DNA from: Paenibacillus marchantiophytorum
GTDB lineage: Bacteria; Bacillota; Bacilli; Paenibacillales; NBRC-103111
Assembly: GCF_014640555.1 (NCBI RefSeq)
Contig: NZ_BMHE01000007.1
Span: forward strand, 1 to 64,000
Direction: 5' to 3'
Length of the DNA stretch: 64,000 nt
Shown here: in pieces, positions 37,172-45,329 of the stretch
Layout: every line of letters begins with the position of its first letter
Position numbering within the stretch: position 1 is the first letter of the stretch
The notes under the pieces: generated by a model
What the model was told of the DNA's origin: nothing
Seen by the model: only the letters and a program-made list of their open reading frames with translations
The model's database searches: none
Program-made: the position numbers and the translations under genes

Positions 37172-38139
37172 GATACAAACTCCCTTCTCATAACAGAAAA
37201 TTGTTTGACGGTTGTAAAACCAGCTTTTTCATAGATGCGGATTGCCGGATTCGTGCTGCCGGTATACAAAGACATATAATCGGTTTGAATCGCATGAAAA
37301 GCTTCACAAAGCTTGAAGAAAAGGATGCTTCCTAACCCGTGTCCTTCGTGATCGGGAAGGACACCGATGCCGGCGAAATATCCACGGCCGTTCGCTTGCC
37401 GAATGACCGGCCCAGCGAATCCGACGGGTTCGCCTTTATATGCAGCAATGACCACAGGCACACCGTCTGCCACGCATTGCCCGATTTGCTTTTGCCATAG
37501 TACATTATTAAAGCCATTAAGCATATGATCAACACCCGCATGTTTCATGGGGTCAAATAAGGCCACCTGATAACCCTGGGCACCAGCTTTGTCTTCCTTG
37601 GCTTTAATTTCTTGCGGAAGGGTGAATCCTGCTAGGTTCAAGTACATCGCACACTGTTTGGCCCGTTCCTGATAGCCATGCGCAAGCAGATACGCATACA
37701 ACCTGCTATCTACCGGCACACCAGGCGCATTGTTGTGTTCATGGTTCGGTGTATCCGGTATATACCATGGCAGCAGCATCGGGTTAAAGAAAAGGATGTC
37801 TGCCTGTTTTTTGCCCAAGTCGATGAAGCGCTGCTCCAAAGCAGCTAACAACTCCCCGTAATTTCCATCGGTTTGGTGCGGTTGCGACAAGACGATACAG
37901 GTGATATAGCCTGCCACATTGCCAAGCGGCAAATCATCGCCCGTGCATCCGCAAGCAAAACCTTGGACTTGATCTGACACCAATCGAACAAACGTATTCT
38001 TCTTATCGAAATAAGGGTTGGATAAGAAAATCTCATCGAAGCTCTGCCGCGTCAGCTCTTTGTAGCCATCTCGGACAGCTTCCTCATTCCATAAATCAAT
38101 AACAGCTTGTGTGTATGAATCATCCCAGGACACAATCAT
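37168..38139 (-). CDS. Tandem-GNAT acetyltransferase
   Basis: This 323-residue protein has two GNAT halves. The N-terminal half (about 1-145) contains WDDSYTQAVIDLWNEE and GFACGCTGDDLP. The C-terminal half (about 170-320) carries the classic acetyl-CoA motif as FAGIGVLPDHEGHGLGSILFFKL and ends with GSTNPAIRIYEKAGFTTV. It is coupled to the PIG-L deacetylase by a 4-bp overlap, which suggests paired acetylation and deacetylation of an amino sugar; that is inference. It lies 30 bp downstream of the second permease gene. The start ATG has only a distant GAGG. Confidence 0.8.
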   Translation of the reverse strand: MIVSWDDSYTQAVIDLWNEEAVRDGYKELTRQSFDEIFLSNPYFDKKNTFVRLVSDQVQGFACGCTGDDLPLGNVAGYITCIVLSQPHQTDGNYGELLAALEQRFIDLGKKQADILFFNPMLLPWYIPDTPNHEHNNAPGVPVDSRLYAYLLAHGYQERAKQCAMYLNLAGFTLPQEIKAKEDKAGAQGYQVALFDPMKHAGVDHMLNGFNNVLWQKQIGQCVADGVPVVIAAYKGEPVGFAGPVIRQANGRGYFAGIGVLPDHEGHGLGSILFFKLCEAFHAIQTDYMSLYTGSTNPAIRIYEKAGFTTVKQFSVMRREFVS

Positions 38140-38169
38140 GATGATATGCTGCCTCCCCCGAAGCCTTGA

Positions 38170-39030
38170 TTAACCTTTCACTGCTCCGACTGTTACACCC
38201 TCTAGGAAGTATCTCTGCAAGCTGAAGAACAGGATAAACATCGGCAATGCTGAGATCGTTGCACCAGCCATCATAGGCGCGATGAACGTCGTATTGGCGA
38301 AGCGGAAGTTTTTCAAACCTACCTGAATCGTTTGCATATCCATCGTATTCGTGACGAGAAGCGGCCAGAAGAACGTGTTCCAGCTGTCCATGAAGGTCAG
38401 AATCCCCATAACGGCGAGAACCGTTTTCGACAGAGGCAGGATAATTCTCCAGTAAATCTGGAACTGGCTGCAGCCTTCAATTTTGGCAGATTCCATAATT
38501 TCATTCGGGATGCTGCCCATAAACTGTTTGGCTAAGAAAATGTTATAAACCGTGACAATACTCGGCATAATTAACGCGCTGTACGTATTTTGCAGTTCAA
38601 ACACGTTAACAACCAAGATGTACAAGGGAACTTGTGTCACCTGATAAGGAATCATCATCGAAACAAGCAGCACAGCGAACAAGGGACCTCTTCCTTTGAA
38701 ACGAAGCTTGGAGAAGGCATACCCGGCCATACTGGCAAAAATCACGTTCGAAATCATCACCGTTGTGGCTACGATTAGCGAGTTCAATATCCAACGATAC
38801 GAATATTCACTGTAATCAAAGAAGAATTTGAAAGAAGCGAATGTAAATTTACTTGGCAAAATAGAATAACTGACCGCCCCGGCCTCGACCGGATCCGCAA
38901 AGGAAGAGATCACCATGAAATAAATTGGAAATATGGTCGCCAAAGCGAAAAGAAGAAGGGCGATAAAAATGATTGTATTTCGCGTAGTCTTGACTTTCGG
39001 ATTTCCTGCATGAGTGCTGTACAATGCCAT
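38170..39030 (-). CDS. ABC sugar transporter permease (MalG/CUT1 type)
   Basis: This 286-residue inner-membrane permease has six predicted helices; the first is TIIFIALLLFALATIFPIYF-like. The cytoplasmic EAA loop reads ESAKIEGCSQFQIYWRIILPLSKT, with the conserved G and the P of the loop that contacts the ATPase. The C-terminus RYFLEGVTVGAVKG is a CUT1 permease hallmark. It pairs with the permease at 39048 and the binding protein at 40042 to import an oligosaccharide, here most likely GlcNAc/MurNAc-containing fragments. No ATPase gene is present; CUT1 systems in bacilli commonly share an MsmX-type ATPase encoded elsewhere. Confidence 0.93.
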   Translation of the reverse strand: MALYSTHAGNPKVKTTRNTIIFIALLLFALATIFPIYFMVISSFADPVEAGAVSYSILPSKFTFASFKFFFDYSEYSYRWILNSLIVATTVMISNVIFASMAGYAFSKLRFKGRGPLFAVLLVSMMIPYQVTQVPLYILVVNVFELQNTYSALIMPSIVTVYNIFLAKQFMGSIPNEIMESAKIEGCSQFQIYWRIILPLSKTVLAVMGILTFMDSWNTFFWPLLVTNTMDMQTIQVGLKNFRFANTTFIAPMMAGATISALPMFILFFSLQRYFLEGVTVGAVKG

Positions 39031-39047
39031 TTTTGTATCCCCCCTTC

Positions 39048-39950
39048 TTAATACTCGACGTCTTTGCCGGCATATTTAAACTGAATAACCGAAATTCCTG
39101 CGATGATAACCGCTAGTATGAGTGATTGCGCGGCTGCTTTACCGAATTCAAAATAGGTGAACGCATTGTTGAAAATCAGCAAACCAACCATCGTGGTGGC
39201 ATTGTTGGGTCCGCCACCTGTCATCAGATAAGCGTTCTGGAACACTTGGAAGGAAGCGATGACACCCGTTACTAACAGAAACAGCGTAGCTGGTTTCAAG
39301 GCAGGAATTACGATATAGCGAATTTTCTGAAAGAAATTGGCTCCATCGAGCTCTGCCGCCTCGTAATACGCATCATCTATCCCCAATAATCCCGCTAGGT
39401 AGATAATAATGCTGGTACCGTGACTGGATAGCCAGGACATGAGAACCAAAGAGAACATAGCCGTGCTGCTTGAACCCAGCCAGTTTTGATTGCTGAAGCC
39501 GAAGAATCGAATCAGCTGATTAAGAATTCCGCCTTCCATTGGATCGAAGATCCATAGCCATACGACGGATAACGCGACGCCAGAAGCAACGACTGGCAAG
39601 TAGTAAACGGCTTTGAAGAAGGACTGCGTTTTCTTCCTGAGTGGCAGAATCAATACAGCGATTGCCATGGATAAAAGTAGATTCACAGGAACGGTAAGAA
39701 CGGTATAAAGGAGCGTATTGCCCATTGCTTTCCAAAATAAAGCATCTTTTAATGAATTCGTATAATTGTCCAAACCAATATAGGTGGAGCCTAGCGGCTT
39801 ATATTCCTGCAAACTAATCATAAAGGCGCTGACAACCGGGTAAGCGGTAAACATGGCAAAGGCCACCAATGCTACAGCAATGAAAGCATACCCCCAGGCT
39901 CCTTCGCCTTTGATTCTCCTTCTTTTTATCGATCCGGCGATATTAGCCAT
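39048..39950 (-). CDS. ABC sugar transporter permease (MalF/CUT1 type)
   Basis: This 300-residue permease has about six membrane helices, beginning AFIAVALVAFAMFTAYPVVSAF. A long periplasmic-side loop precedes the core, and the EAA motif is EAAELDGANFFQKIRYIVIPALKPA. MLMTGGGPNNATTMVGL-like sequence (YLMTGGGPNNATT) is the conserved extracytoplasmic motif of MalF-type sugar permeases. Its partner permease follows after 17 bp and the lipoprotein gene precedes it by about 90 bp. It is inferred to carry the same murein-derived saccharide. Confidence 0.93.
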   Translation of the reverse strand: MANIAGSIKRRRIKGEGAWGYAFIAVALVAFAMFTAYPVVSAFMISLQEYKPLGSTYIGLDNYTNSLKDALFWKAMGNTLLYTVLTVPVNLLLSMAIAVLILPLRKKTQSFFKAVYYLPVVASGVALSVVWLWIFDPMEGGILNQLIRFFGFSNQNWLGSSSTAMFSLVLMSWLSSHGTSIIIYLAGLLGIDDAYYEAAELDGANFFQKIRYIVIPALKPATLFLLVTGVIASFQVFQNAYLMTGGGPNNATTMVGLLIFNNAFTYFEFGKAAAQSLILAVIIAGISVIQFKYAGKDVEY

Positions 39951-40041
39951 ACTGTCAAACCCCCTTTCAGAAAACTCATGTTAAAATAGTTCGGATAGTC
40001 GCACTTTCGATGCGCGACTATCCGAAGGGTTGATACCTAGA

Positions 40042-41481
40042 TTAGTCTTTCACAATTCCATTTTCGCCAAACGCGGCAATGGCCGCTGTTTTAACAGCTT
40101 CGTACATCGCTTCTGCCGTAATCTCACCAGCAATTAAGCCTTGGAATTTAGGTACAATAACTTCTGTTTCTAGTTTAATTGCTTTGGCCCCAAGGTCACT
40201 CGGGATATCAGGACGAGCTGGTGTTGCATTTTTAAGCATATTGTCAACAGCAATGATATTGTCTGGGCTGCGATCAATTTTCATGCTTTCAGCTGCTTTT
40301 TTACCGCTTTGTGTAATGTGCGCTGCGAACAAATCATTGTTCGTCGTTGCCGCTACTTTGCCGCTAGCTAAGAAGTAAGCCGCTTTAACCACATTCGCTT
40401 TGTGCTCAGCAGTTGGTTCTTTTTTACCGCGGAAAGTCACATAACCGTCTACGACTGTGCTGGATGAAGCTTTAGCTCCTTGGAACGTTGGAGCTGGCAA
40501 TACGATGTAATCGACAGGAATACTGCCTTTGACAGCACTGCCGTCATTCGCTGTAATTTTGGCGTTGTTTGCTTTCGCCGAATTCTCGAACGTAGCCAAA
40601 CCTTTACCCGTAATCATCGTTTGACCCGTCAAGAACATATTCCAGCGTTTCCCTGCATCAACGGAGCTAAGCTCTTTGGGCATGGAACCGTCATCAATTA
40701 ACTGGCGAAGATTTTTGAGCAATCCCAAATAGTTTTTGCTTGTGTAGGCATATTTCAAATCTTTATCAAACGGAGCTGGCATGCCTGCATTTTTGGCCAT
40801 AATACCCAAATAATCTTTGGCAGCAACACCTTTGGTAGCGAATACAAAGCCGTATGTGCTCGTTTGACCATTCTCTTTAATAACACCTTTTTTGATCGCT
40901 TCACGGAACTCATCGAATGTCCAACCATTTTGTTGAACTTTCTTCCAGTCGATACCCGCTTTTTCCAAATACGCTTTGTTACCGCCCAGGGCGTGCACTT
41001 CCATATAAGCCGGGAAGCCGTAGAGGCCTTTGCCGTTCTTCATATATTCAAGCGGCGCCTTGTCGTAGTCAGCAACCATTTCTTTGGTCGCTGTATCGGT
41101 GATATCAAGTACCATGCCTTGCTGCACATATTTGGAGATGCCTTCAGAACCGATGAAAGCAATATCCGGAGGGCTGCCTGCATTCACTTGCGTATCCAGC
41201 TTCTGCGTCATATCTTCCCAGCTTGCTGGTTCGATTTTCAGCGTCAGGTTCGGGTTCGCGGCATTGAAATCCTTGGCAATTTGTTCGAAAGTCTTCTGGT
41301 AGTTTGGTGAAACCGGTGGAAGCAATGCGGTAATGGTATCTTTGGCCGTTGACGTTGACGTGCTTGCAGATGCGGCTGGCGTGGAAGTGCCGGCTGTATT
41401 GCTTTCAGTTTTACCCCCACAAGCCGTTAGGGCCATGGTTAAAGCGACGACGGATGCTAATACATGCATTTTTCTTTTCAT
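40042..41481 (-). CDS. ABC transporter sugar-binding lipoprotein
   Basis: This 479-residue family 1 extracellular solute-binding protein has a lipoprotein signal peptide ending in LTACGG (Cys about residue 21), followed by a Ser/Thr/Ala linker (about 25-48). The binding domain starts KDTITALLPPVSPNYQKTFEQIAKDFNAANP, a typical family 1 pattern. It then has WEDMTQKLDTQVNAGSPPDIAFIGS and a Tyr/Phe-rich ligand region (GLYGFPAYMEVHALGGNK). It directly follows murQ (46 bp) and precedes both permeases, so the ligand is probably a MurNAc-GlcNAc oligosaccharide or muropeptide. The ligand itself is inferred. Confidence 0.93.
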   Translation of the reverse strand: MKRKMHVLASVVALTMALTACGGKTESNTAGTSTPAASASTSTSTAKDTITALLPPVSPNYQKTFEQIAKDFNAANPNLTLKIEPASWEDMTQKLDTQVNAGSPPDIAFIGSEGISKYVQQGMVLDITDTATKEMVADYDKAPLEYMKNGKGLYGFPAYMEVHALGGNKAYLEKAGIDWKKVQQNGWTFDEFREAIKKGVIKENGQTSTYGFVFATKGVAAKDYLGIMAKNAGMPAPFDKDLKYAYTSKNYLGLLKNLRQLIDDGSMPKELSSVDAGKRWNMFLTGQTMITGKGLATFENSAKANNAKITANDGSAVKGSIPVDYIVLPAPTFQGAKASSSTVVDGYVTFRGKKEPTAEHKANVVKAAYFLASGKVAATTNNDLFAAHITQSGKKAAESMKIDRSPDNIIAVDNMLKNATPARPDIPSDLGAKAIKLETEVIVPKFQGLIAGEITAEAMYEAVKTAAIAAFGENGIVKD

Positions 41482-41527
41482 AAAAAGCTAACCTCCCAGT
41501 TTAGGAACCTTTTTTATATTGCGTTAT

Positions 41528-42442
41528 TTATACAACTTTGATAAAGGTGCTTATTGCTTTTTTCAAACTACCGTCACACTGTTCTAAGGCTTGCCCTGCT
41601 TCCGCGGCATCCATGCCGGTCTTGATCATCATAATAGCTAGTTTACAATTCATCGACGCTTTCTCCAAATAGGCAATCGCTTGGCTGTCGTCTACGCCTG
41701 TCGCTATTTTGATAATACGCACGGACCGATCATACAATTTGATGTTGCTTGCCTTCATGTCAACCATAAGGTTGTTGTATGTTTTGCCAAGCTTCACCAT
41801 CGTACAAGTCGTCAGCATATTGAGAACCAGCTTCTGTGCTGTCCCCGCTTTCAAACGGGTAGATCCCATAATCACTTCCGGCCCCACCACAGGAGCAATA
41901 CATACTTCACAGACAGACTCTAACTTGGAATGCTTGTTATTCACAACGCCGATAGTTGCAGCTCCCAGTTCCTTCGCTTTGTTCAAAGCAGCAATCACGA
42001 ACTGTGCGCTCCCGCTGGCTGTAATTCCAACTACAGCATCTTTGTCTGTCACGCCGCACCGTTCTATCAGTGCGATCCCCTCTTCTGCATTATCTTCAAA
42101 GCCTTCCACTGCTGTTCGAAGCGCCCCATCGCCACCGGCAATATGACCTTGCACCAGCATGGGATCAATCCCAAACGTAGGTGGACATTCAGAAGCATCG
42201 AGCACACCGAGTCTGCCAGACGATCCTGCTCCTACGTAAAACATTCTGCCGCCGTTCTTGAGAACGCGATGCAGAATGTCAACCGCTTTCATAATCTGCG
42301 GTATTTCCGCAGCTACAGCGCCCGGCACCCTTGCGTCTTGTTCATTCATCAAACGAAGCATCTGTTCCGTTGTACCTTCATCTATCATCAGCGTTTGCTC
42401 ATTAATCTCTTCCGTAGTCAATCCTGACAGATACTCATCCAT
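41528..42442 (-). CDS. murQ: N-acetylmuramic acid 6-phosphate etherase MurQ
   Basis: MurQ cleaves the lactyl ether of MurNAc-6-phosphate to give GlcNAc-6-phosphate and D-lactate. The 304-residue SIS-fold protein is of normal length. Family signatures are RMFYVGAGSSGRLGVLDASECPPTFG, the core SIS and active-site segment, VEGFEDNAEEG, VVGITASGSAQFV, VVNNKHSKLE, EVIMGSTRLKAGTAQKLVLNM and a C-terminal UBA-like domain. The ATG at 42442 is chosen because AGGAGG lies 6 bases before it; an ATG at 42448 abuts that site. It is the first gene of the salvage operon behind the promoter at 42484-42512. Confidence 0.96.
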   Translation of the reverse strand: MDEYLSGLTTEEINEQTLMIDEGTTEQMLRLMNEQDARVPGAVAAEIPQIMKAVDILHRVLKNGGRMFYVGAGSSGRLGVLDASECPPTFGIDPMLVQGHIAGGDGALRTAVEGFEDNAEEGIALIERCGVTDKDAVVGITASGSAQFVIAALNKAKELGAATIGVVNNKHSKLESVCEVCIAPVVGPEVIMGSTRLKAGTAQKLVLNMLTTCTMVKLGKTYNNLMVDMKASNIKLYDRSVRIIKIATGVDDSQAIAYLEKASMNCKLAIMMIKTGMDAAEAGQALEQCDGSLKKAISTFIKVV

Positions 42443-42483
42443 AGCCATCCTCCTGTCCTGTTTTTTTTGAATTTCATAAATTT

Positions 42484-42512
42484 ATACTAACGAAAAGTTT
42501 CATCACGGTCAA
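42484..42512 (-). promoter_or_regulatory. Probable murQ operon promoter
   Basis: The minus strand reads TTGACC, 17 bp, TAGTAT. It sits about 40 bp before the murQ start and just downstream of two AT-rich direct repeats. Confidence 0.65.
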
Positions 42513-42523
42513 TAGTTTTTGAA

Positions 42524-42573
42524 ATTTTATTTTATTTTACAATAAACTTTTGATTTTTTATTTTATTTTACAA
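42524..42573. promoter_or_regulatory. Candidate MurR operators (paired direct repeats)
   Basis: TTTTATTTTATTTTACAA occurs twice, ending at 42542 and 42573, 31 bp apart (about three helical turns). The pair lies directly upstream of the murQ -35 box and downstream of the murR gene. RpiR-family regulators bind AT-rich sites of this kind. A related TTTTTATTTTGAAATA lies near 43610 upstream of murR. Confidence 0.55.
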
Positions 42574-42575
42574 CA

Positions 42576-42616
42576 AAAAAAGACAACGACTTTAGGTAGC
42601 TAAGTCGTTGTCTTTG
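42576..42616 (-). terminator. Terminator of murR
   Basis: On the minus strand AAGACAACGACTT pairs with AAGTCGTTGTCTT around a short loop and is followed by seven T. It separates murR from the murQ operon. Confidence 0.92.
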
Positions 42617-42620
42617 TCAT

Positions 42621-43487
42621 TTATTTGCGATGTTTGCTGCTTGCTATAATATCGTGCGTTTTGGATAAATATTTCTTCACATGTTTGTATTCGCTGCTGG
42701 CCACCCCGGCAAAAAGGATGTCGATCACCGTTAACATCGCGATTCGCGAGCCCATCGCCCCGCTTCTGATCGTAACTTCAGGCGTCGAAATGCTTAATAC
42801 AATATTCGCCTTGTCGGCCAACTCGCTTTTGTTATATTTGGTAATGGCAATAATGCAAGCGCCATTCTTTTTGGCAATTTCTAGCGCATCCAGAATTTCA
42901 ATCGTGCTGCCGGAATTGGAAATGAAGATCGCTACATCGCTTTTTCCCAGGAGTGTTGCTGCCGTAAGCTGACTGTGTCCATCCGTATAGGTATGGCACA
43001 TCTTGTTAATTCGGGAAAATTTCTGCTCCGCATCAATCCCGACCAAGCCTGACGCACCGATGCCAAAAAACACAATGCGATTGCTGTCACAGAGCACTCT
43101 GACGGCTCGCGCGATTTCATTTTTATCGATGACACTTAGTGTATCCTCAATGGATTTGCTGTTATTCCGGGAAATATTAGAAATGATAGTGGATAAATCA
43201 TCCCCAGGCTGTATATCGGTATACTGATCCTTCTGCTCCTCATCCATCGATCCGAGCGAAGCCGAAATACTGACAATAAAGTTGCGGTAACCTTTGTACC
43301 CCATCGTTTTGCAGAAACGCAGCACGGATGCATCACTGGTCTTCGTCAGCTGTGCGAGACTCTTGATGGAAAGATGCGGAATATCATCTAGATTCTCCAG
43401 TATATATTCGGCTACCAGCTTCTCAACCGGCGTTAAACTGTCCTTCATATCTCGAATTTTAATCAAAATATTATCATTAATTGACAT
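42621..43487 (-). CDS. murR: RpiR family regulator MurR
   Basis: This 288-residue protein has an N-terminal HTH_6 domain (about 1-80; KLVAEYILENLDDIPHLSIKSLAQLTKTSDASVLRFCKTMGYKGYRNF) and a C-terminal SIS domain (about 125-265; IVFFGIGASGLVGIDAEQKF, DVAIFISNSGSTIEILDA). In other bacteria MurR is a repressor that senses MurNAc-6-phosphate. Its place immediately before murQ on the same strand supports that role. It has its own terminator and weak AGGGA ribosome site, so it is transcribed separately from the salvage operon. Upstream 43488-43711 holds an AT-rich tract but no gene. Confidence 0.9.
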   Translation of the reverse strand: MSINDNILIKIRDMKDSLTPVEKLVAEYILENLDDIPHLSIKSLAQLTKTSDASVLRFCKTMGYKGYRNFIVSISASLGSMDEEQKDQYTDIQPGDDLSTIISNISRNNSKSIEDTLSVIDKNEIARAVRVLCDSNRIVFFGIGASGLVGIDAEQKFSRINKMCHTYTDGHSQLTAATLLGKSDVAIFISNSGSTIEILDALEIAKKNGACIIAITKYNKSELADKANIVLSISTPEVTIRSGAMGSRIAMLTVIDILFAGVASSEYKHVKKYLSKTHDIIASSKHRK

Positions 43488-43711
43488 TTGGTTTCCCTAC
43501 TCATCCTAAAGTATCCGAGCTGAATTCCCTTTCATCATACGAAGAATTGCTCAAAAAAACAAGATGAATATCTAAAAATGACTAAAATTGACATCCGTTG
43601 ATTCGAATTTTTATTTTGAAATATAATTATCACCGTAAAATTTAATTTCGATTTAATGGTGTCGTGGCAAATGATTGCTCCTGCATAGAATGACTGAAAA
43701 GCAGCACCAAC

Positions 43712-43925
43712 TGAGTCTTACTAGCAACAAAACCTAGGCAAAGGGAACTCAAGGACGCTATTTAGGCAAAAAGTAGGGATACGAGGGTCATAGCGGAACT
43801 ACAGGGTCTTATTTCTACGAAAAGCGCTCATTTTCCCACAAAACAGCAGAATAGAGCACTGTAGTTCCCTTTGGCTCGCGAGAATTCCACTTTTTACTAG
43901 AATAGTGAACTGTAGTTCCCTCCCT
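43712..43925 (+). repeat. Dispersed intergenic element A, copy 4
   Basis: AGCAACAAAACC, GGGAACTCAAGGACGCTATT, AGCGGAACTACAGGGTCTTA, AATAGAGCACTGTAGTTCCC and AATAGTGAACTGTAGTTCCC follow in the usual order. It lies beyond the terminator at 44017-44062. Confidence 0.88.
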
Positions 43926-44016
43926 CTGCGAGAGGCAGCTGGTGTAGGCAACTTTCACCATATCATGCTGCCCAACCGTATTTCGTTACTAAGATGACGC
44001 GGCTGGTGGCTGTTGA

Positions 44017-44062
44017 CGCCAAAATAGGCCGCTCTCCAGTTTCCAACCTTGGAGAGACAGCC
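44017..44062 (-). terminator. Probable terminator of the mutase-like gene
   Basis: On the minus strand GGCTGTCTCTCCA pairs imperfectly with TGGAGAGCGGCC and is followed by TATTTT. It lies 10 bp after the stop at 44073. Confidence 0.7.
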
Positions 44063-44072
44063 ATTTTGCAAT

Positions 44073-45311
44073 CTAGTTGCCTTGCTTTTTCACAACCCCC
44101 ATTAACCCATGCAGCGTTCTGACGAAATCTGCTCCGGATAAACGTCCAAGCCCGCCATAGGCGCAATCCATCTCATTGTACTTCGTATTGCGATCTCTGC
44201 GGATACTTGGCCCATAAATAAGAATCGGCACAGGATCGCCTGTGTGCTCACCTATCTCACAAGGCGTGGAGTGATCCGCCGCAAGAGCCAGGTAAGTATC
44301 CTCCGGCAGCTTATCTGCGATAAGCCCTACCATCCGGTCGAACAGCTCGATCGCTCTTGCCTTCTCGAAAGGTTCGTTATCATGGCCTTTTACATCCGGC
44401 GCTTTCAAATGGACATAGACCATATCACTCTCGGATATTTCTTCCAGTGCCCTTTGGGCTTTTAATTCAATATTCGTATCGATGTTCCCCGTCATGCTGG
44501 CTGCCGTCACCGTCTTAAATCCGGCAAGTTGAGCCACGCCCAAAACGGTGCTTTCACCCGCAATGCAGCTCCCTTGGATCGATAGCTGTTTGACAATGGG
44601 GTCAAGATCAGCCAATTGCCCAGCCCCTCGGGTCAAGATGAAATTAGCGGGATTCTGATCCTGTTTCTGACGCCGCGCATTTACCGGATGGTTCAACAAT
44701 ATGTCGTGAGCCTTCTGAAGGAAGCGATTCAAGACAGCCGCTGTTCGCTCAGCCTCCTTCGTATGGTCAAGCGCTTCTATCGGATGAAAGGCTACGCCGT
44801 CATTGGGCGCTTTGGGATCAGAATCACTGATTTGATCACTCAATCCGTCTCCCCGAAGAATGAGCACTGCGCGATGTTCAGTAGCTGCGCGATAATAAAT
44901 TTCAACGCCGTCGATACAAATCCCATTAATGGCGTCAGCTAATTCATCCGTCCCCTCTCGTATGCGGTCCGCACGGCGATCTACAACAATCCCATTCTCG
45001 TTCACGGTGGCAAAATTACAGCGAAGCACGACATCCCCCGCTTTAACTGCCATCCCAATACCCAATGCCTCGATCGGCCCGCGTCCTGGATAGTGATGCG
45101 GTTGATAGCCAAATAAAATCAGATGCCCCATGTCCGTCCCCACAGGAATGCCAGGAGCAATTAAATCCATCATCCCCGTTGTGCCTTTTGCTGCTAACCG
45201 ATCAAGATTTGGCGTTGCGGCATATTCGAGTGGTGTTCGCTGACCTAATAAAGGGTGAGGTCGATCCCCTAATCCGTCAGCTATAGCCACAATAACTTTT
45301 CTTCTAAGCAT
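44073..45311 (-). CDS. Cofactor-independent phosphoglycerate mutase-like metalloenzyme (ApgM type)
   Basis: This 412-residue alkaline-phosphatase-superfamily protein has VIVAIADGLGDRP (metal Asp), TPNLDRLAAKGTTGMMD, GTDMGHLILFGYQP (catalytic Ser/Thr region), GRGPIEALGIG, FATVNENG, MVYVHLKAPDVKGHD and LALAADHSTPCEIGEHTGDPVPILIYG (metal Asp-His pairs). This is the archaeal-type ApgM / phosphonopyruvate-decarboxylase-like branch rather than GpmI. The family interconverts 2- and 3-phosphoglycerate, but a bacterium usually has another essential mutase, so this copy may have a different phosphoester substrate. It lies 18 bp after a DASS anion transporter, suggesting coupled use of an imported organic acid. 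The ATG at 45311 follows GGAGGAGA. Confidence 0.85.
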   Translation of the reverse strand: MLRRKVIVAIADGLGDRPHPLLGQRTPLEYAATPNLDRLAAKGTTGMMDLIAPGIPVGTDMGHLILFGYQPHHYPGRGPIEALGIGMAVKAGDVVLRCNFATVNENGIVVDRRADRIREGTDELADAINGICIDGVEIYYRAATEHRAVLILRGDGLSDQISDSDPKAPNDGVAFHPIEALDHTKEAERTAAVLNRFLQKAHDILLNHPVNARRQKQDQNPANFILTRGAGQLADLDPIVKQLSIQGSCIAGESTVLGVAQLAGFKTVTAASMTGNIDTNIELKAQRALEEISESDMVYVHLKAPDVKGHDNEPFEKARAIELFDRMVGLIADKLPEDTYLALAADHSTPCEIGEHTGDPVPILIYGPSIRRDRNTKYNEMDCAYGGLGRLSGADFVRTLHGLMGVVKKQGN

Positions 45312-45329
45312 GGTCTCCTCCATATATGT

